Position numbers and translations under genes: made by a program | Notes under the pieces: model-generated | The model's database searches: none | Seen by the model: only the letters and a program-made list of their open reading frames with translations | What the model was told of the DNA's origin: nothing | Shown here: one piece after another, positions 38,478-53,100 of the stretch | Layout: each line of letters opens with the position of its first letter | Numbering within the stretch: position 1 is the first letter of the stretch | Origin: Melanocharis versteri | Lineage: Eukaryota > Chordata > Aves > Passeriformes > Melanocharitidae | NCBI GenBank assembly: GCA_013397845.1 | Contig: VZTG01001077.1 | Coordinates: 1,192,484 to 1,256,483 of the forward strand | DNA length: 64,000 nt | Reading direction: 5' to 3'

Positions 38478-40599
38478 TCAATGTTTATGAAAATAAACTG
38501 GAATTAATGAGCTGAATAAAATTTAAAATGTCCAGTCTTTCCCGCAATCTTTCCCATAGCCCTTCATATGCTTGCAAAAATTAGTGATAACTACACCACA
38601 GGTGAGAAAGGGCTGTGCTAGGACAGAGAAGAAGAGCAAGGAACTGGAGGTTGATATAATGTAGAAAAATAAAGGAAATATTGTTAATTAATGTTGTTTT
38701 ATGTACATATCGTGGTAAGGAAAACCTCTAGCTGGATTAATTTTACAGCTGAAGATTCTGTAAAGACCCATTGGTTGCAAGAGACTGCCATGAAACATCT
38801 GTTCCAATTCAGTCCCAAACTCAGCAAAATTAACAGAGCAGTTAACACAGATGCCTGCAGGACCTGAGACCATTTTGGAGACGTGGTTGAAAGTGCAGGA
38901 CAGGATTTTTGAGAAATCAGAGTCTCAGTGTAAGGACCAGGAAAGCTTTGAGACCTGCTGGAAAATATGACCAAACAGTTGCTGAGCAGGAATCACAAAC
39001 TGAAATGTAAAATACAGAAACCAAGAAACTGGACTTCCTGTTCTTGGGAAGTAACCAGTACTGAATTATTTTTTTTAATTGTCTATCTTGCTGTTGGAAG
39101 GACACAAGTCTGTGTTCCTTCCAGACACCTCTCCTGGTCAAGATTTGAGGCGTAGAAGTTTCAGGTCAGTTTAAAACTTCTGTTATTTGCTAGAGAAGGA
39201 ACATCTAATTCAACATATATTGTCTAGGTATTTTATACCCAGATAGTTTAAATATTCAACTGAATCACTTTCCACTACAGCCAATACTTTTTTTTTTTAA
39301 CCAGCAACAGGAGTTCTCAAACTTAAAAGGATTGAGAACATGAGAGCACTGTATAGATACTGTGCCTTCTGTCCAAGAAGAATTGCAGTCTCTCCCAGTG
39401 GTCCAAGAGTATAGTGAGATTTCAAAAGAAACCACAAACACTACCTCTAAAATACTTTCAAAAAATGCAGTCACCATTCTTCATGCTTTTTTCTATTATA
39501 TTCTGCAAGCTTACTGGAAACCACAAAGTGTAAAAATAATTAAGTTTTAGAAAGTCCCCAGCAGCTGAACCTGTAGTGAACACCCTTGAAACTGCATAGC
39601 TCCTCAAGCACTGTAATAAACACATCTAGGATTCTTGATCCTAAATGCAAAGACAAAAAACAACAACAGGAAAAATACTTTTAAGTGATTCATATTTGGT
39701 TAAGAATGTTTTCTAACCCTAAAATATTGCTTTGTCTTATATCTATGGAAACCAATAGACAACAACATTGATACAGGCATCTATTTTTCTCCTGCTCATC
39801 GAGTAGAATTTCAGAAAGGTCTATTCAAATCAATAAATTTTCACAGTAGGCTGCAAATCAAATCATTACTTCCTGCTCAGAATGCCTCAGAGTAGCTCCA
39901 CACCAGCAATCATAATGAATAGGGAATAGAGCCACAAAATTGCTATTTAGCAATTCTTAGTTCCCAGGCATAGTGACAACAAACTGAAACACAGAGGCAC
40001 CCTCCAGAGGAGGGGGAGTTGTGCGCGATTGTGCCTCAGACGAGGAATGTAGAGCTGCTAATGTAGTTTATTAGATGATATTTTAATCTCTCACACCATG
40101 AAACACAAGACGATGGTAAAAGGATCCAATAGGAACTGCCACAACATCATGCTGATTTTCATTAAATTTGTTGAAAGGGGTCTCAGCATGGAATTATTAA
40201 ACTGCTTTCAAAGGCAAACGACTAAAATGGCTCATCTATTTATAGCCAACCTTCTCAATCTCTATTTTTTTATAGTGACACCTGCTAGCTCCTGCTATAG
40301 TTAAGGTTCTGTCAGGCTTTCCTCAAAACCACAATTTTTTCAGTCTTCTTCTTGGGTGATAAAATAAATGATCTTCCTTTAAAATCAGCAATAAAGCTAC
40401 TTCGGAATGGTTTTTAAGACAAAATATAAAGACACCCAGTAAGCCTTGTCTTCTGATTATATCTGAAGATCTAAAACTATCATCATTAACTTACAAGTTT
40501 CAAAACTATTTTTGCCTTTTAATGACTTAGGTACAAAATTGGTTTTCCAATAGCAAATGTATAGAACAGTAATTTATATATAAACTAGATACATCCTGA

Positions 40600-40650
40600 A
40601 TATATACATACACACATATATAACAGAAGTGTATTCATGTATATATATAA
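40600..40650. repeat. TA/CA simple repeat
   Basis: TATATACATACACACATATA followed 15 bp later by a second TATATATA run. Confidence 0.8.
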
Positions 40651-42380
40651 AAATTGTAGAATGATGTGCTTCTTGAATATGTTTATAAAGAAAAATATTT
40701 CTTTTTAGTGAACTTCACTGTAAAAAGAAAATCTGAATGCCACTGTTTTCATTATAAAAATCCCTGCATGCATGTATTTAAGTGGTAGGAAAGGTGCTTG
40801 TTATAAGGGTACTAACTGGAAAAGGAAGTGCAGTTGTAGCTATTTAACATGTGCAAAAATGCCTGAGTGACAAGTCAAAGCATCATAGCACCAAATACAC
40901 TCCTATTTCTCTCCTGTCAGAGCATCTGCACTGTGAAAATAGTTTTGAAAATACCCAGGGTTTTAGAATCACCCAAAGTTTAAAGCCACATAGCAAATTT
41001 CATCCTCTTATGCAGACATGCAATTGTCTTTTACTTCATTCAAGGCATTGTTGACATAATTTAGAATAACAATAGTTACTTCTATATAGCCTTTAATTCA
41101 CAAAGTCAAATAAATCATCAGCATTTTATTCCTTGTTCTTTGATCACCCACACATTCAAAATATGGCCTTGTCTCATTAAAAAATTCCTACTTGAGATGC
41201 TTAAAATTTGGTCTGTGCTTATAAAGAAAAATTCACTTATCAGCTGGCCCGACAGATCAATCTGGGCTACTTCAGATCTCAAGATACATCACATTATAAA
41301 GAAAAATAGCCCTTGCAAAGGGGAGAAAAAAGATTCAGGAGAAACCCTGCTTTTATGAGAAGGGTGTTGAAGGTCCAAGATCCCAAAGATCATTTAGAAA
41401 CTGGCAGAGAATGGAAGTATCTAAAGAGCAGGCAACTACAAATAATTTTTCAGAGCATGAAAGCATCCAAAGAATGATTCTAGAACAAACCACTTCTTTC
41501 GTAATTCTGTGGTAGAAACATACCTGAATAACCAGCGTTGCTCACCTAATCTGCTGAAATGTGTTTTAGTAATTAAAAAAACACTACGAATTTGTGTGAT
41601 TAACCTTTCATTAGATTTGATTAGGCAGGAGCAGCCATTGTGACTTTCTAGAGCTAACAGTCTGCTCAGGCAACTGAACCCAGACTAAAAAAAGCTGTAA
41701 AATTTCATTAGTACATGCAGTATCTAAACACTTCTGGTCACTGATAATCATCCCCCCTTTTTGCTTAATTCAGCTTCTTAAAGCCCTTTGAGCATGAATG
41801 TAACTTCATTCATTAGAGAAATTGTTGTCTTTTGATATTAAGATAAAAATTGCATGGGATTTCTGAGGCTTCAAGTTACAAATTACCAAATTTAATTTTA
41901 AAAAAGTAAAAGCAGATATAAAAAAACCAAATCATTGAAGCCTTTGCAAGCCCTTGCTGCAAAGTAGTTGATAAAGACAAACTCTCCAAATTCAAATAAT
42001 AAAAATACATTTTACAGTACAGTCAGTTTTAGAAGATGCATTGTCTAGAAGCTTTTTGAAAATAATTCAAGATTAGGCCTACTTGTATAATTCATTGCAG
42101 CATGTAGTAACAAGGGAGGATTAATAAGTAACAGATTTCCCTCAAGATGCAACTTGCAAACAACAAAAAAAAAATTACAGGAGGCTTGTGAAGATACTAA
42201 TTAGATTGCATCTACAGAAGATAATGGAAATACATCAATTTAGCCTCACTACAGGCCTTGTTCATCTAAAAATAAATAAATAATGAGAATAAATTGATTA
42301 AATTTGGAGGCTATATGCAACCCCCTGGAACATAGATCGCACCTGAGTTTTTGGATACATCGTTTTGATTTAACAGGATC

Positions 42381-42472
42381 ACCCCACCCGGGTGCAGCAT
42401 CTTGAACTTGGGCTTTGTGGAATCTCATGAGATCAGCACAGACTCATTTCTTGAGCTTCAGCCCAGCTCTGA
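42381..42472 (-). mobile_element. CR1 LINE fragment, reverse transcriptase ORF region
   Basis: On the plus strand it reads GGTGCAGCATCTTGAACTTG, GGCTTTGTGGAATCTCATGA, GACTCATTTCTTGAGCTTCA, the reverse complement of the CR1 block encoding the ...FNKAKCKVLHLG-type peptide. Translated on the minus strand the surviving piece reads STKPKFKMLHPGG after an in-frame stop, clearly a decayed version of it. About 90 bp long; ends are approximate. Confidence 0.8.
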
Positions 42473-45400
42473 ACTAAACAGTCACCCAGGTGCTCACACG
42501 TTTGCACATAGGCTGAGGAGGAAGGCAGGCTTTTAAAGGATATTGACAAGAGGCAGAAAGATTTCCATGAGGATTTAGATCTTTCACAGTAACAAACATT
42601 TCACCAAGGATTTGCTTTTGAAGATTTGCCCTGATTTTTCCTTCAAACCTAAAACACATTTAAACCCTAAAAACAAAACTGTGGAAGTTATGCTCTCATG
42701 GTTGAAGGATAAGATGCAAGAGTTTTAGAAAGAGGTAACATCTCATCTCTTCCCAGATCACCTGATACAATCAAGAGGAAAGATGGTCAAGAGACAAAAG
42801 AAAGGGGAAAAAAAACAAAAAAGGGAAAAGTTTTGTTAGGTCACAGTAAAAACAACCTGAAACATTCCACTTATTCAAAGGGAGGTAACTAAAGTAAATA
42901 CTTGTTGATACCATGAATTTGTTCTGAATCCTAGCTCTATACTGATCTGCTGTTGAGTGGCAATAAACGTCAATATATAAATGCCAGACAGATTATAGAG
43001 TCCAAGTGCTAAAATTTTGCTCCTTTGGTCAAATTAATTTTCCTGAATTCACCTGCAATTGCACTTATCCTTGGACCAATTCTAGTGAAAAGGTAACAAC
43101 TTCTCTCAGACTGTCCTGTCTGCAAAGTCCTCATCCTTACACTACAATGCTTTTACCTTGGCAACATTCTTATTTGTTATTTATCTGTATGGGATCACAC
43201 ATATATATATATTCATATAGACAGTGTCTCACCTTGATAACAAGCAATTAAAGAGCTGGGACTTTCCATTTATCACGTTTTCTGAAATTCTTTCTTTGCA
43301 CTAACAAGATGCACAAATATTCCATACTCTAATTCCAGAATGAGTGTTAACTACAGAAATACATGAGTATGTCACAGTGACATCTCCAAATATGGGATTA
43401 TGCAGGTAGGAACTGGATGGACCTTCTGTGGATGATGGTAGCACAAAGCAAGAACTCAAAAAGCCACAAAATCTATTATTATTATTATTATCAGCTAATG
43501 TTATTGAAGGATAAACATAGGTGAAAACACATTAAAGATCATTTCCTGATCAAATTACCTCATTTTATTACAACTTATTGCTCTATATTTTGTATTAAAT
43601 ATATACACTATCTGCAAATCCAGAAATATCTTCTCAGTCAGATTTCAAAGACACAATAATGAACCTGTGTTGAGAGGAAATCTTTAAAGGACTGTAAGAT
43701 GCCTACCTGAGCAGGAATGCAAATTCTTATTGCCACATACAGAGTTCAAAACTTTTCTCCATATTAAAAATATCTTTAACGTTTTATGAATCGGCGCTAT
43801 CATGAGCTTTGCATTTAAATATGTGTAAATGGCAATTAATAGCAGGCAACTGCTGAGTTTAAATTGATTACTATGTCTTATTTCATGATAGTCTCAAATT
43901 TATCTGCATAACATAAGTTCTGTAAAAAATAAATTGACTTCCTAAACAGCAAGATGTGAGGAACTTAAGCAGCTGGATGCTGGAGGCACATGCCAATATC
44001 TCAACGCTATAACGTTGAAGCAGATTTTTTTCAGGAAGACAAGCATGTGTTTAAGTACAGAAATAGATCATTATTTTTCACTTCCTCTTCATGTATGGAT
44101 ATTCAGATCAAAAGGTTGTTCATAAAGACATAGAAAGCAAAATCAGATCTCAGAGCAAGTATTGTCCAAAAACAAAAATATGATGCCCAAACTTTTAAAA
44201 AACACTGAAAAATGGGTGATATACGTGATTTTTTTTTTTTTAATCACAGTCCATTTGTAAAGAATTATCCCAGTTTTCAGAGCTACTATAGCCAGTAATG
44301 AACATTTCTCCCTTACAGCCCTCAATGAGTCCATACTGCCAGGACTTGGCTACTCAGATTGATATAAAAAAAATTGACACACTCATGCACACTGATATGA
44401 GCATAAAGCATGTGGTGGGGATTTTTAGTGTTGTTATTGCAATAATTAGGATTGCTTTTTTATTTTCTCGTATATCTATTTAGATTGCAACCACCTAAAT
44501 AAATTCTAATTTTATCAAAAAATCCACCCACTTTTTTATACACACAAGAATAATCGGCCAGTAGAGAGCTGCTGTATCACACTATTTCTTAAGAATTTGT
44601 TGTCGAGCAATACAGAAGGTGTGGAATTTCTGAATTCAATGCAGTGACTTCATCAGTTGTTATCCTTCAATTAATCAGCATGACACAAAACATTTGAAGC
44701 TACTAAAGTTAACCTTTAAACAGCAGGCATATATGAGAATCATAAAGCTGGCATTCATGGCTGGCCATCAAGACAGTAGGTTAATTTTCTGAGGGCTGCA
44801 CTGTGAAGACAGCAAGGGGCTTTTGGGACACTCTTGATGAAATGTGCCAGTCACAATAAAGTATATTTGTTACTAAAATAATACAGAAGGTTAAAAAAAA
44901 CCCCCATGTTTCAATAAGAATTATCCCTTCAAGTTAAAAAAAAAAAATCACATTCCAAATCTGACAACTTCTACAACTCATAAGTCAACTTTGTAAAACA
45001 AAATTTGTCTTAAATACAAATTTAAGCTAAAAAAGGACCTTGGACATGAATTAACTTCATAGAAATACTCAAATCCAGACCTTGCATTTTTTAATCCTCA
45101 ATGCATATAAAAATTGCATTTTTGCAGCAGACCATCACCAACGAAGCTACTGGAAGAAGGAAGACAAAAAAATAAAAAGCAACTTCCTATCATTTGAATC
45201 CTAAAGTTAGCATTTATAAAAAGTTAAGCCACCAATATCCCTGACTAAGGACATTCCTTGTTCATGAAATGCTGGCTGCCTAAGCGGACAGACACTATTT
45301 TTGCATTGCAGGGTTAGCACACACAGTTTCCCAAACACAAACTGAGGACGGGTTTTTTCAAAAACCAAGTTTGGAAAGTAATGGCAGTATCTGAATACCA

Positions 45401-48400
45401 TCACAGTAGCTACATAAAAAGCACTCCTTTCCAGAAATACAATTTACTACAAAATGACAAAAATAAATGTGAAGCATTTAGAGGCTCACAGATCTCCACT
45501 GCCATATGGTATCACAGCATTAGATGAGCATAAAATAATAGCTACCTATTGTAAAGTTAATGGAGTAATTTATCTCATAAAATGAACTTTAAAATCCCAC
45601 ATGAAATCATGCAAAAATTTCCAGGAGCTAAATACCTTAGTAAGCAGAAAGCCTCCATTGCACTTAGCTTTATTATTGTTTTAGTCTTTATACACCATGT
45701 GTTTTCAAAGCACCATAGTCTCAAGAAATTACCAGTATCATAAATGCCCGACAATGGAAATTTTTATTAACCCTACCTAACAATTTTAAACCTCAAACAG
45801 CCTGTTTAAATGTCATTTTAGCGGGACTGCTTCCCTTGAAGGGGGCAGGGATATAGCTCTAATACAAAATAACAGAGGTAGAGGAGAAAATGAAGTTGAA
45901 CTGTGCAATCCCGTAACTGCAAAGCACGGGGCTGTGAACCCAGAATGTTCCCCGAGGCACAGCACACCAGCCTGGTGGAGTACTTACTCTCAAGTGAGAA
46001 ATGATAGTTAAGAAGAAGCAGAAGAAAGGAAAAAAATTAACCTACATGCATTATTCAGCCTGAAATGGAGATATTTCCTTCCTGGAAACTTGTCTTTTCA
46101 GAAACAGAAAGAAGGGAAACCAAGGAAAATGCCTGAAAGGAAGGCCTGTCTTTTGCTTGACAAAGATGCTCCTTTTCAGTCCCTGCTCCACTTTTTGGTG
46201 GTAAAAACTTACACAGCTTTTAATGCATCTCATGATGTAATCCAGTTTTAGTCCTTTATTTACATTGGACATGTCTCCTGTTACAGCCCCAGGGTAATGT
46301 CTCAATTAGGGGGGTTCTTTTCCATTCTAGCTCTACCTACAGCCGCTTCAGCTGGAGGCATTTGTATTAAAATTTGCTGTGTGAACTGACACCTCCAAAC
46401 AAATTTTCTCATCTGTCAGCCCTAAACTCCTGTCCATCTCCAAATTTGTTTTCTTTAACTAATGAGTGTTTCATTCAGCATCTCTAGTTTCTCTTCAATG
46501 TGACCTTCAGAGGAAATCAGATGACTTTTTTTTCTTAACTTCTCTGAATTCCCTAATTTACTGCAACAAATTTATTACAAATTTCTCTGGACCAGGGAGA
46601 AAAAGCACTCCTCCTCTGCACATTCCAGAAACAAGTCCAAGAGCAGCGTATCCTGCCATATATAGGGTATGACACCTCAACTATTATGTTATATCCATTT
46701 CAGCTACCAATAAGCCACTTGCCTGAAAATAACTTTTTATCCCCTCTGCCACCTTTTCTCTTAATAATCACCCTTGAAATTTCAATCCTTACTACTAAAC
46801 TGGTAGAAAGTATGCACACATTAAATAAAATGGTTATAAAAATAAGCAAACATTTACCCTGTGTACTGATTTTGAAACATGCATTATAATTGCTGCTTTT
46901 GAAACCAGTACTTTAATAATTATAAATACATTTGGTTTGTTTACTCATCTATTAGGTCAAAGCATTGTGTCTTTTTCAATTAAAAAACTCTTCTGTAAAA
47001 ACTGCAAACAGACTGCACATTAAACATATACTAAGAAAAGGCTTAAACAGAAGCAAAACTGGGAAACTTGTTACTGCTAATTGTAAGAAACATTTCACAT
47101 TTCATAGTATAAAAGGCTACTTCAAGCAATGAAAACATCCATAACCTATTTCGAGGCAGAGATGTCATAGAAAAGACTGAGCTGGGTCTCTGTGTTGTAG
47201 ATCTACGATCTAAACCAACAATTTTGGTCAGCAACCCAGAATTACACACAATAACTCACCAAGTCTTGGCTCTTCCATTAACTGGGGCACGTGTTGTGCA
47301 CTGGCTTTAGTATGGCTCCAAAGTGGTTCTATTAGTGATTCAGTATGACGGCTGTAAGTCTGACAATCTGACAATATATTAAAAATGCTTCAGCTTTTAA
47401 ATAGAAGCCACTTAACTGCTTGTGCAAGACATGTTTACAGAGAGAACAGAGCTACAAGTAATCCAGTTACTAAATCACTCAAAATGCTATGTATTTTCTG
47501 TTCTCTCTGGATATAGAGAGACTTCAACTTTTTACTCACATTCACAACTTGATAATGAAATAAATTTCAAGTTACAAAACTATTATTTTTAACAAAACAA
47601 GGATTTTACCAATTGGAAAAAAAAAATAGTAACAACACTAAAAACACTTAGTCTTTTCAGAACTGCACTTAATCCCATTTTGCACATTTCACACTCAGAT
47701 TGGTTAAAGTCTTCCCACATAGGCACAAAAAAACCCAAACCAGTGTTTGGTATACTATTTCTCCATTAATAACAAAGCCAAAATTCCAAATGGCAAAAAA
47801 AATTGAACAATACTTAAATTCCACCTACTGATAGAAAATATTGCTATAAGCACATTCCTACGCTTGTCTTTCCCATTCATGATTAAATATAAAACTGCTA
47901 CTTAAACTATGCAACTTTTTGTTTGGTTTTTTCACCCCTTGTTTTCTTCCTGTTTTTCAGTAAATCAAGTCCAGTTTTTTTCCTGGCTTCTTTTCGTGTC
48001 TTTTCCTCCAATCTCATTTCATCACTATCACCCTATCTTTGTGTTCTCCCTGGTCCCTCTAAGACTGAGACTCATATCAAGCCAGTCTACACATCCAGAG
48101 TATTTTCACGCTGGAGAAAGTTCTCTCCTCCTTTAAAACCCTTAGTCAGCCTTTGCTTCTCTTCTGATAATTTCTTTTGACTTTTCTTAGTCCCTTATTT
48201 ATTTGCCAAAGGATTTAGAGTACCTGATTAAATCAAGAAGCATGCTAAAATCAGACTTCTGCAGAACTATGTTTTACATTTTCATGGACTTTATGCTAGT
48301 AATTCAGAGAATATTCTCTGGAGCACTTCTGTTTCTACTGCTACCTAATTAAACGGTTTTGCTAACTTCATAAAGTGGTATCTAGAAAGTTATTTTTCCT

Positions 48401-49739
48401 TTGCCTTGAAAAAAAATGTGTTGACAGTACTTTCAAATACTAATTAAATTTTTTGTTACATCATTCACTTTCATAATTAAAGCTATCTTGTTGAGGGTTC
48501 TAACTAAAGTAATTCTAAGATAAAGGTACCAGAAATCTTACAAGAGAACTTCTCAAAAAGAGAAAACAAAGCTTCAAGACATTTCTGAGCAGCTGCGATC
48601 CCAGCTTCCATTATCTGGATTAATAGTTGGCTCTCTCTGGAAAAGATCTTAAAAGAATTAAAGAAAAGCTGGTTTAGGACTGATGTACACACTTGATTGT
48701 GATCAATCTAACCATACCCCTTACAGTTAGATAATTTGGATATTTCTTCAGTTCCCTGAAGTCAGATGTCCAGCACTGAGAGATGCAACACTTGAATACG
48801 ATAAGGTAAAGTTTCCAGTGTTGATGAAAATATAAAATGTTATGTTATTAAAGCTTGAATATCATGCAAGGTATTTATGTTTAGGGGACAATACACAAAG
48901 CAGATTTTATCATTCCATTTATAGGGCCTTTTAAAAATGAAGAAATATGAAAACAGTTTTTAACTAAGTATAACAACTTGTAAATTATTTTAGTGTTTAC
49001 TACTGTTACTATCTAATACATATATAAAAAGTCACTGTTAATTCTTTAACTTTTTTTTCCCATTTCTTCTAAGTTCTAGACTATCAGGATAGAGAGGATG
49101 GATTTGAGCTTGAATTTTTTTTGTTGTTTTCAAAGAAAAGGAATCATGGAGAATACTGTAAAAGATGAGTGAGAGGCATGTTCCCTACCTCCTGGAAATA
49201 TGAATATCTCCTAAAGCATCAGCTACTTATAAAACAGAAAAAATGTAAATACGTATCTTCAGACTACTAATAGATCCTCATACTGTGTTACGTAAACTTG
49301 ACAGATGTTTAGACTTAAGCAATAAAATGCATCCATTGAAAAAAGAAAAATTTTATGGAGATATTCTTCAGAAAGTGTTCAAAGATATTTATTTTACTTC
49401 TTTTCTAATTCGAGCAAATTATGTTAACCAATCTCAGTACATTTCAGGTGCATGGAAATTGAAAGAGCAGGTAAAGGACAGAACCAGCAGTACACTACAC
49501 TGGTGTATTGGTGGCCATAAAAGACTGTATTTAATTAAGTACTCTAGGAGTACTGCAGACTATGAATAGCTTAATGGCAGCCCACCAGCAGTTTGCAAGA
49601 TTACAGCTTCAGAGGGGATTAAACCTGCCAACTTCTTTTTATAGCTCCTACTTTACAGAGACTTTCTTCTTACCCACGGTAGATTTCAATAGCTGGGTTA
49701 ATTTTTAGTTTGCTGAAAGCATTGTGAGAAGTGTCCCTT
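42473..49739. other. AT-rich noncoding DNA
   Basis: No gene or mobile element recognised. Simple repeats: (AT)n at 43,201-43,212, (ATT)n at 43,474-43,491, T13 at 44,229-44,241. A GC-richer stretch with a few CpGs lies at about 45,830-45,980, nature unknown. The 94-codon frame at 49,285-49,569 has no recognised domain. Confidence 0.55.
43474..43491. repeat. (ATT)n microsatellite
   Basis: Six uninterrupted trinucleotide units, TATTATTATTATTATTAT. Confidence 0.9.
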
Positions 49740-50180
49740 CTAAACAGCTCCAAAATGGACACAGGTGTTACGCACCAAAGAGTCCCAAATCCATTCTCCT
49801 CCTACAGGTTCCCTCCAGTTCCAGGCTACACCAGAATTATCTAACTCATCCTTGTCAAATAATGGATGCAAGTACAGCCCTAATACAACCAGGGACGATG
49901 TGATTCTGTTCCACAAGGCAAGATGATTCCCAAAAAAAACCAGTGACTGATAAAAGCTAGAAGTAGAGTACTGACAAATTTTATCATCCATATTCTGAAG
50001 TCCTAGCCCAAGGAGGCCTTCATTGTGCTTTGCTTTATGACTAATCCTGTTCATTTCAATGGCCCACGTGCTCAATTGGCTCAGCATCCTGGTGAGGCCA
50101 CAAAATTCACACAAAGTACCCCTTTTACTGGAGAAATGAGGTGATTTTACAGGTACAAAAGTCCTTCCTAATGTGACCAT
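49740..50180 (-). other. long open frame, 146 codons, unidentified
   Basis: Longest frame in the window not explained by a repeat I recognise: 441 nt without a stop in AT-rich DNA. The product starts MVTLGRTFVPVKSPHFSSK and ends near GGEWIWDSLVRNTCVHFGAV. No signal peptide, transmembrane segment or known motif is evident, and no start context, promoter or splice sites point to a gene. It may be a fragment of an old mobile element or processed pseudogene, or chance. I make no functional call. Confidence 0.12.
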
Positions 50181-53100
50181 CCTGGAAAAATATTTCTTTA
50201 ATCATGGGAAGAAGCACTCAAGCTCCCAGAAGCATTTGTTCCCTGTCATGTCCCCTCACACAGGTACCTACTTGTACCCACTGTTAAAACAAAAATAATT
50301 TTCCTCTTCCAACAGACATGATCTCATGTGTAATCCCAGATGAGCATAACTACCGCAATGCAGATGCTGAGCAAGGCACTGCAACACGAATCCTAAAACT
50401 TGAACACTCATTCCTGCAACTTGCAATATTGAGCAGAAAATGAGAAATAACACAACCCCGTGTCATCCTCGAAGGCTATCAGCATATAGAGGGTTAAATA
50501 TTTTCACAATAGGTAAGAATATGTAATGTAGGAGATAGCCTGATTTTAGGAGTTTTTTTAACAAAACACAAGTATCATGACTGAAGTAGATACGCTGAAT
50601 TAAATAGAGGATTTAAGGAATATTTTGATCCATCACAAAGCAATTTTGCATTTTATTTGAAGCACATTTGGCAGTATTTGCTCCACTGACAATTCAAAAG
50701 AACAACAATAATCTTTTAATAATTTCTTCTTGTATAAGCATACTAATAATGACAGAGTGAAACAGCATTCTGAAATGTTATTGTTCATTCTTTGTGTAGC
50801 CACCCCTCCACAAAATAATGTAATAAAGAATAACTTACCAATGAGAAGCGCTAACACATACTAACATTTTGGCCTGACTTTCTATGTCTTTGTATTCCAT
50901 ACTTGAATCAAATTTGATTTAAATATAAAAATAGCAACAATGGTGAATAAGCACGATTCTCCTAAGGCAGAAGAAGTACCAAATTTAGTTTATATATATC
51001 TGAAAAACAGGGGGCTATTCATCTGTGAATATAGACAGAAGATAATCTGCTCTCAGCAACATAAACATGGCAATGGAACATTACAGTGCTTAGAATTAAT
51101 CATGTTTTTAAATGCTTCACTTCAGTAGAGAGGATTATTTATAAAGTAACAGGCTGCAACATGTCATAAAATTCTATGACGCCTTATGCAAGTAGGGAAG
51201 AATATATTTTAAGAATATCATCATTTTGAAGTAGAAGGGAAGTTGTGACAAAGATAAAAAGTATGTAACAAAAACAAAAGCAGGAAAACTGAAGAGTCTA
51301 AGAACATGTTATTTCAAAAAGAACAAGTAACACATCTAATTCATCACCACACTTTTGTCATTTCTTCTCTAACATTACATAACTTCATAATTATATGTTG
51401 TCCTTTAAACTTCACAGAAAAGCCTACATTTCACACCATTGCGAGTAAAACATGGTTTTCTTTAAATGACAAGAAGTGTCAAAACTGATTGGTTCTGCCT
51501 TTAAATTCATAACTTTTCCAAACAGCAAGAGTATAAATTTGTGAACAAAAGTGTAGACGTGTTTTGCTGAGCACAGTCAGTATCTAGCTCTCCTCTCATT
51601 GGTTAGTTCTCTTTTTTCCCTAAGTATGAACAATTCTTAAAAACATGCTGTTCATTTGGAAAAAAAACCTTCTAAAATTCTCATACTTTTTTTTTTTTTT
51701 ACTTTCTTTTCAAAGACATTTTTATTTAAGCTCTTTGATAATCAGCAGGGTCAGGATGACAAAAATCTTGCTTTTCAAAAAAAGGCAAACACTTAGGAGA
51801 TGAAGATCCAAATACTGCTGTCCTGACATATACCAAATATACATTTTTTTAAAACTTTCATTTTCAATACTATAGGGATTTCATCATTACGATACTGTCA
51901 CAAGGGATCGATTGGGCTGAGTGAACAACCACTCTCAAAGATATTGGCAAAAAAATAGGGTTTAATATAAATTTGTTTTAGAGGTACATTCAACCACCTG
52001 CCCTCTCATCTGCATCCACTACTAAGTTGGTGTAAGAAACAAACTTGCAAGTAGAGTGAATGTATAAATCATATTCAGGTATTCACTTACACAAAATTGT
52101 GCTTTTCGTATTGAGGTTGCATCTTTGGTATTTTATTGACAGCTATAGAGCTTGTATTTTAGAGAAACAGCCTTATTTAGTAACAGCCTTAAACAAGTGA
52201 AACGAAGAAACTCAGCACTCACAGACACTATTCATATTGTTTCTTCATTAGTTAGCAATTCTATAAACTAGGTAAATCCAACACACGATTATAAACATGC
52301 TCACATAAAAGAATAAGTGTTTGTATTTACTAGAAGCCAAGAAAGATGCTGAGGTGGAAACCATATTTGCATTCCTCTGACTAAAACCCAGTACATACAT
52401 TCTCCCTAATCTTAATTCCAAGTTAAATTCATATTTACTGTATTTTTCAATTACAAGATTAATTACTAATATCACAGAATATTAGTCTTACCAATATTAG
52501 GTTATGTACCCTGAATACAAGCAGTATTTGGATTAATTGCAAACCCACACATTTGGTCCACGAATACTTTTATGTCTGAGTTGCATTCGTATAGGTCTCA
52601 TAATCATCAACAGACTAAACAATGCAGAACTGCACAGAAACACTTAATTAAGCAGTCACAAAACACTATGATTATTATTTCTTGACAGTTACCTTACTGT
52701 TGTACTATTCAGGTTATTGTAATATTTAAGAGTGAAGGAAGGAAAACACGTATGGCTTGTTTTGGACTGCTCCCTCTTCTGAAACAGACTTTTCATTTCA
52801 TACTGCCCAGATCCCAGAAAGCCCTGAAAACACCTAACTCGTGTCAGTGTCACAACTGTCTGCACAGAGAAGTAATCCAGCAATTGCTTAATGTATGCAT
52901 AAACCTCGTGTGAAGCTGAAAGTGAACCCTTACATGTATTTCATCTTAAGGTAAATATAAACGAGCTACTAACCAGTCAATGAGAGGATGGGGGGCCTGC
53001 GAAGTCATGAGAGCTGTCCAACATCTTAAGAAAGCACATTCTGTGACCACATCATTCTCTAAAGGAGATCAGTACCTTTCCCACAGGCAATAACTGCAGC

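Larger units (their letters stand above)
37421..42380. other. AT-rich noncoding DNA
   Basis: No gene recognised. Contains a C13 homopolymer (38,465-38,477), a TA/CA-rich tract (40,600-40,650) and a T-run near 39,288. The overlapping frames at 38,688-39,155 have no recognisable domain. Confidence 0.6.
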
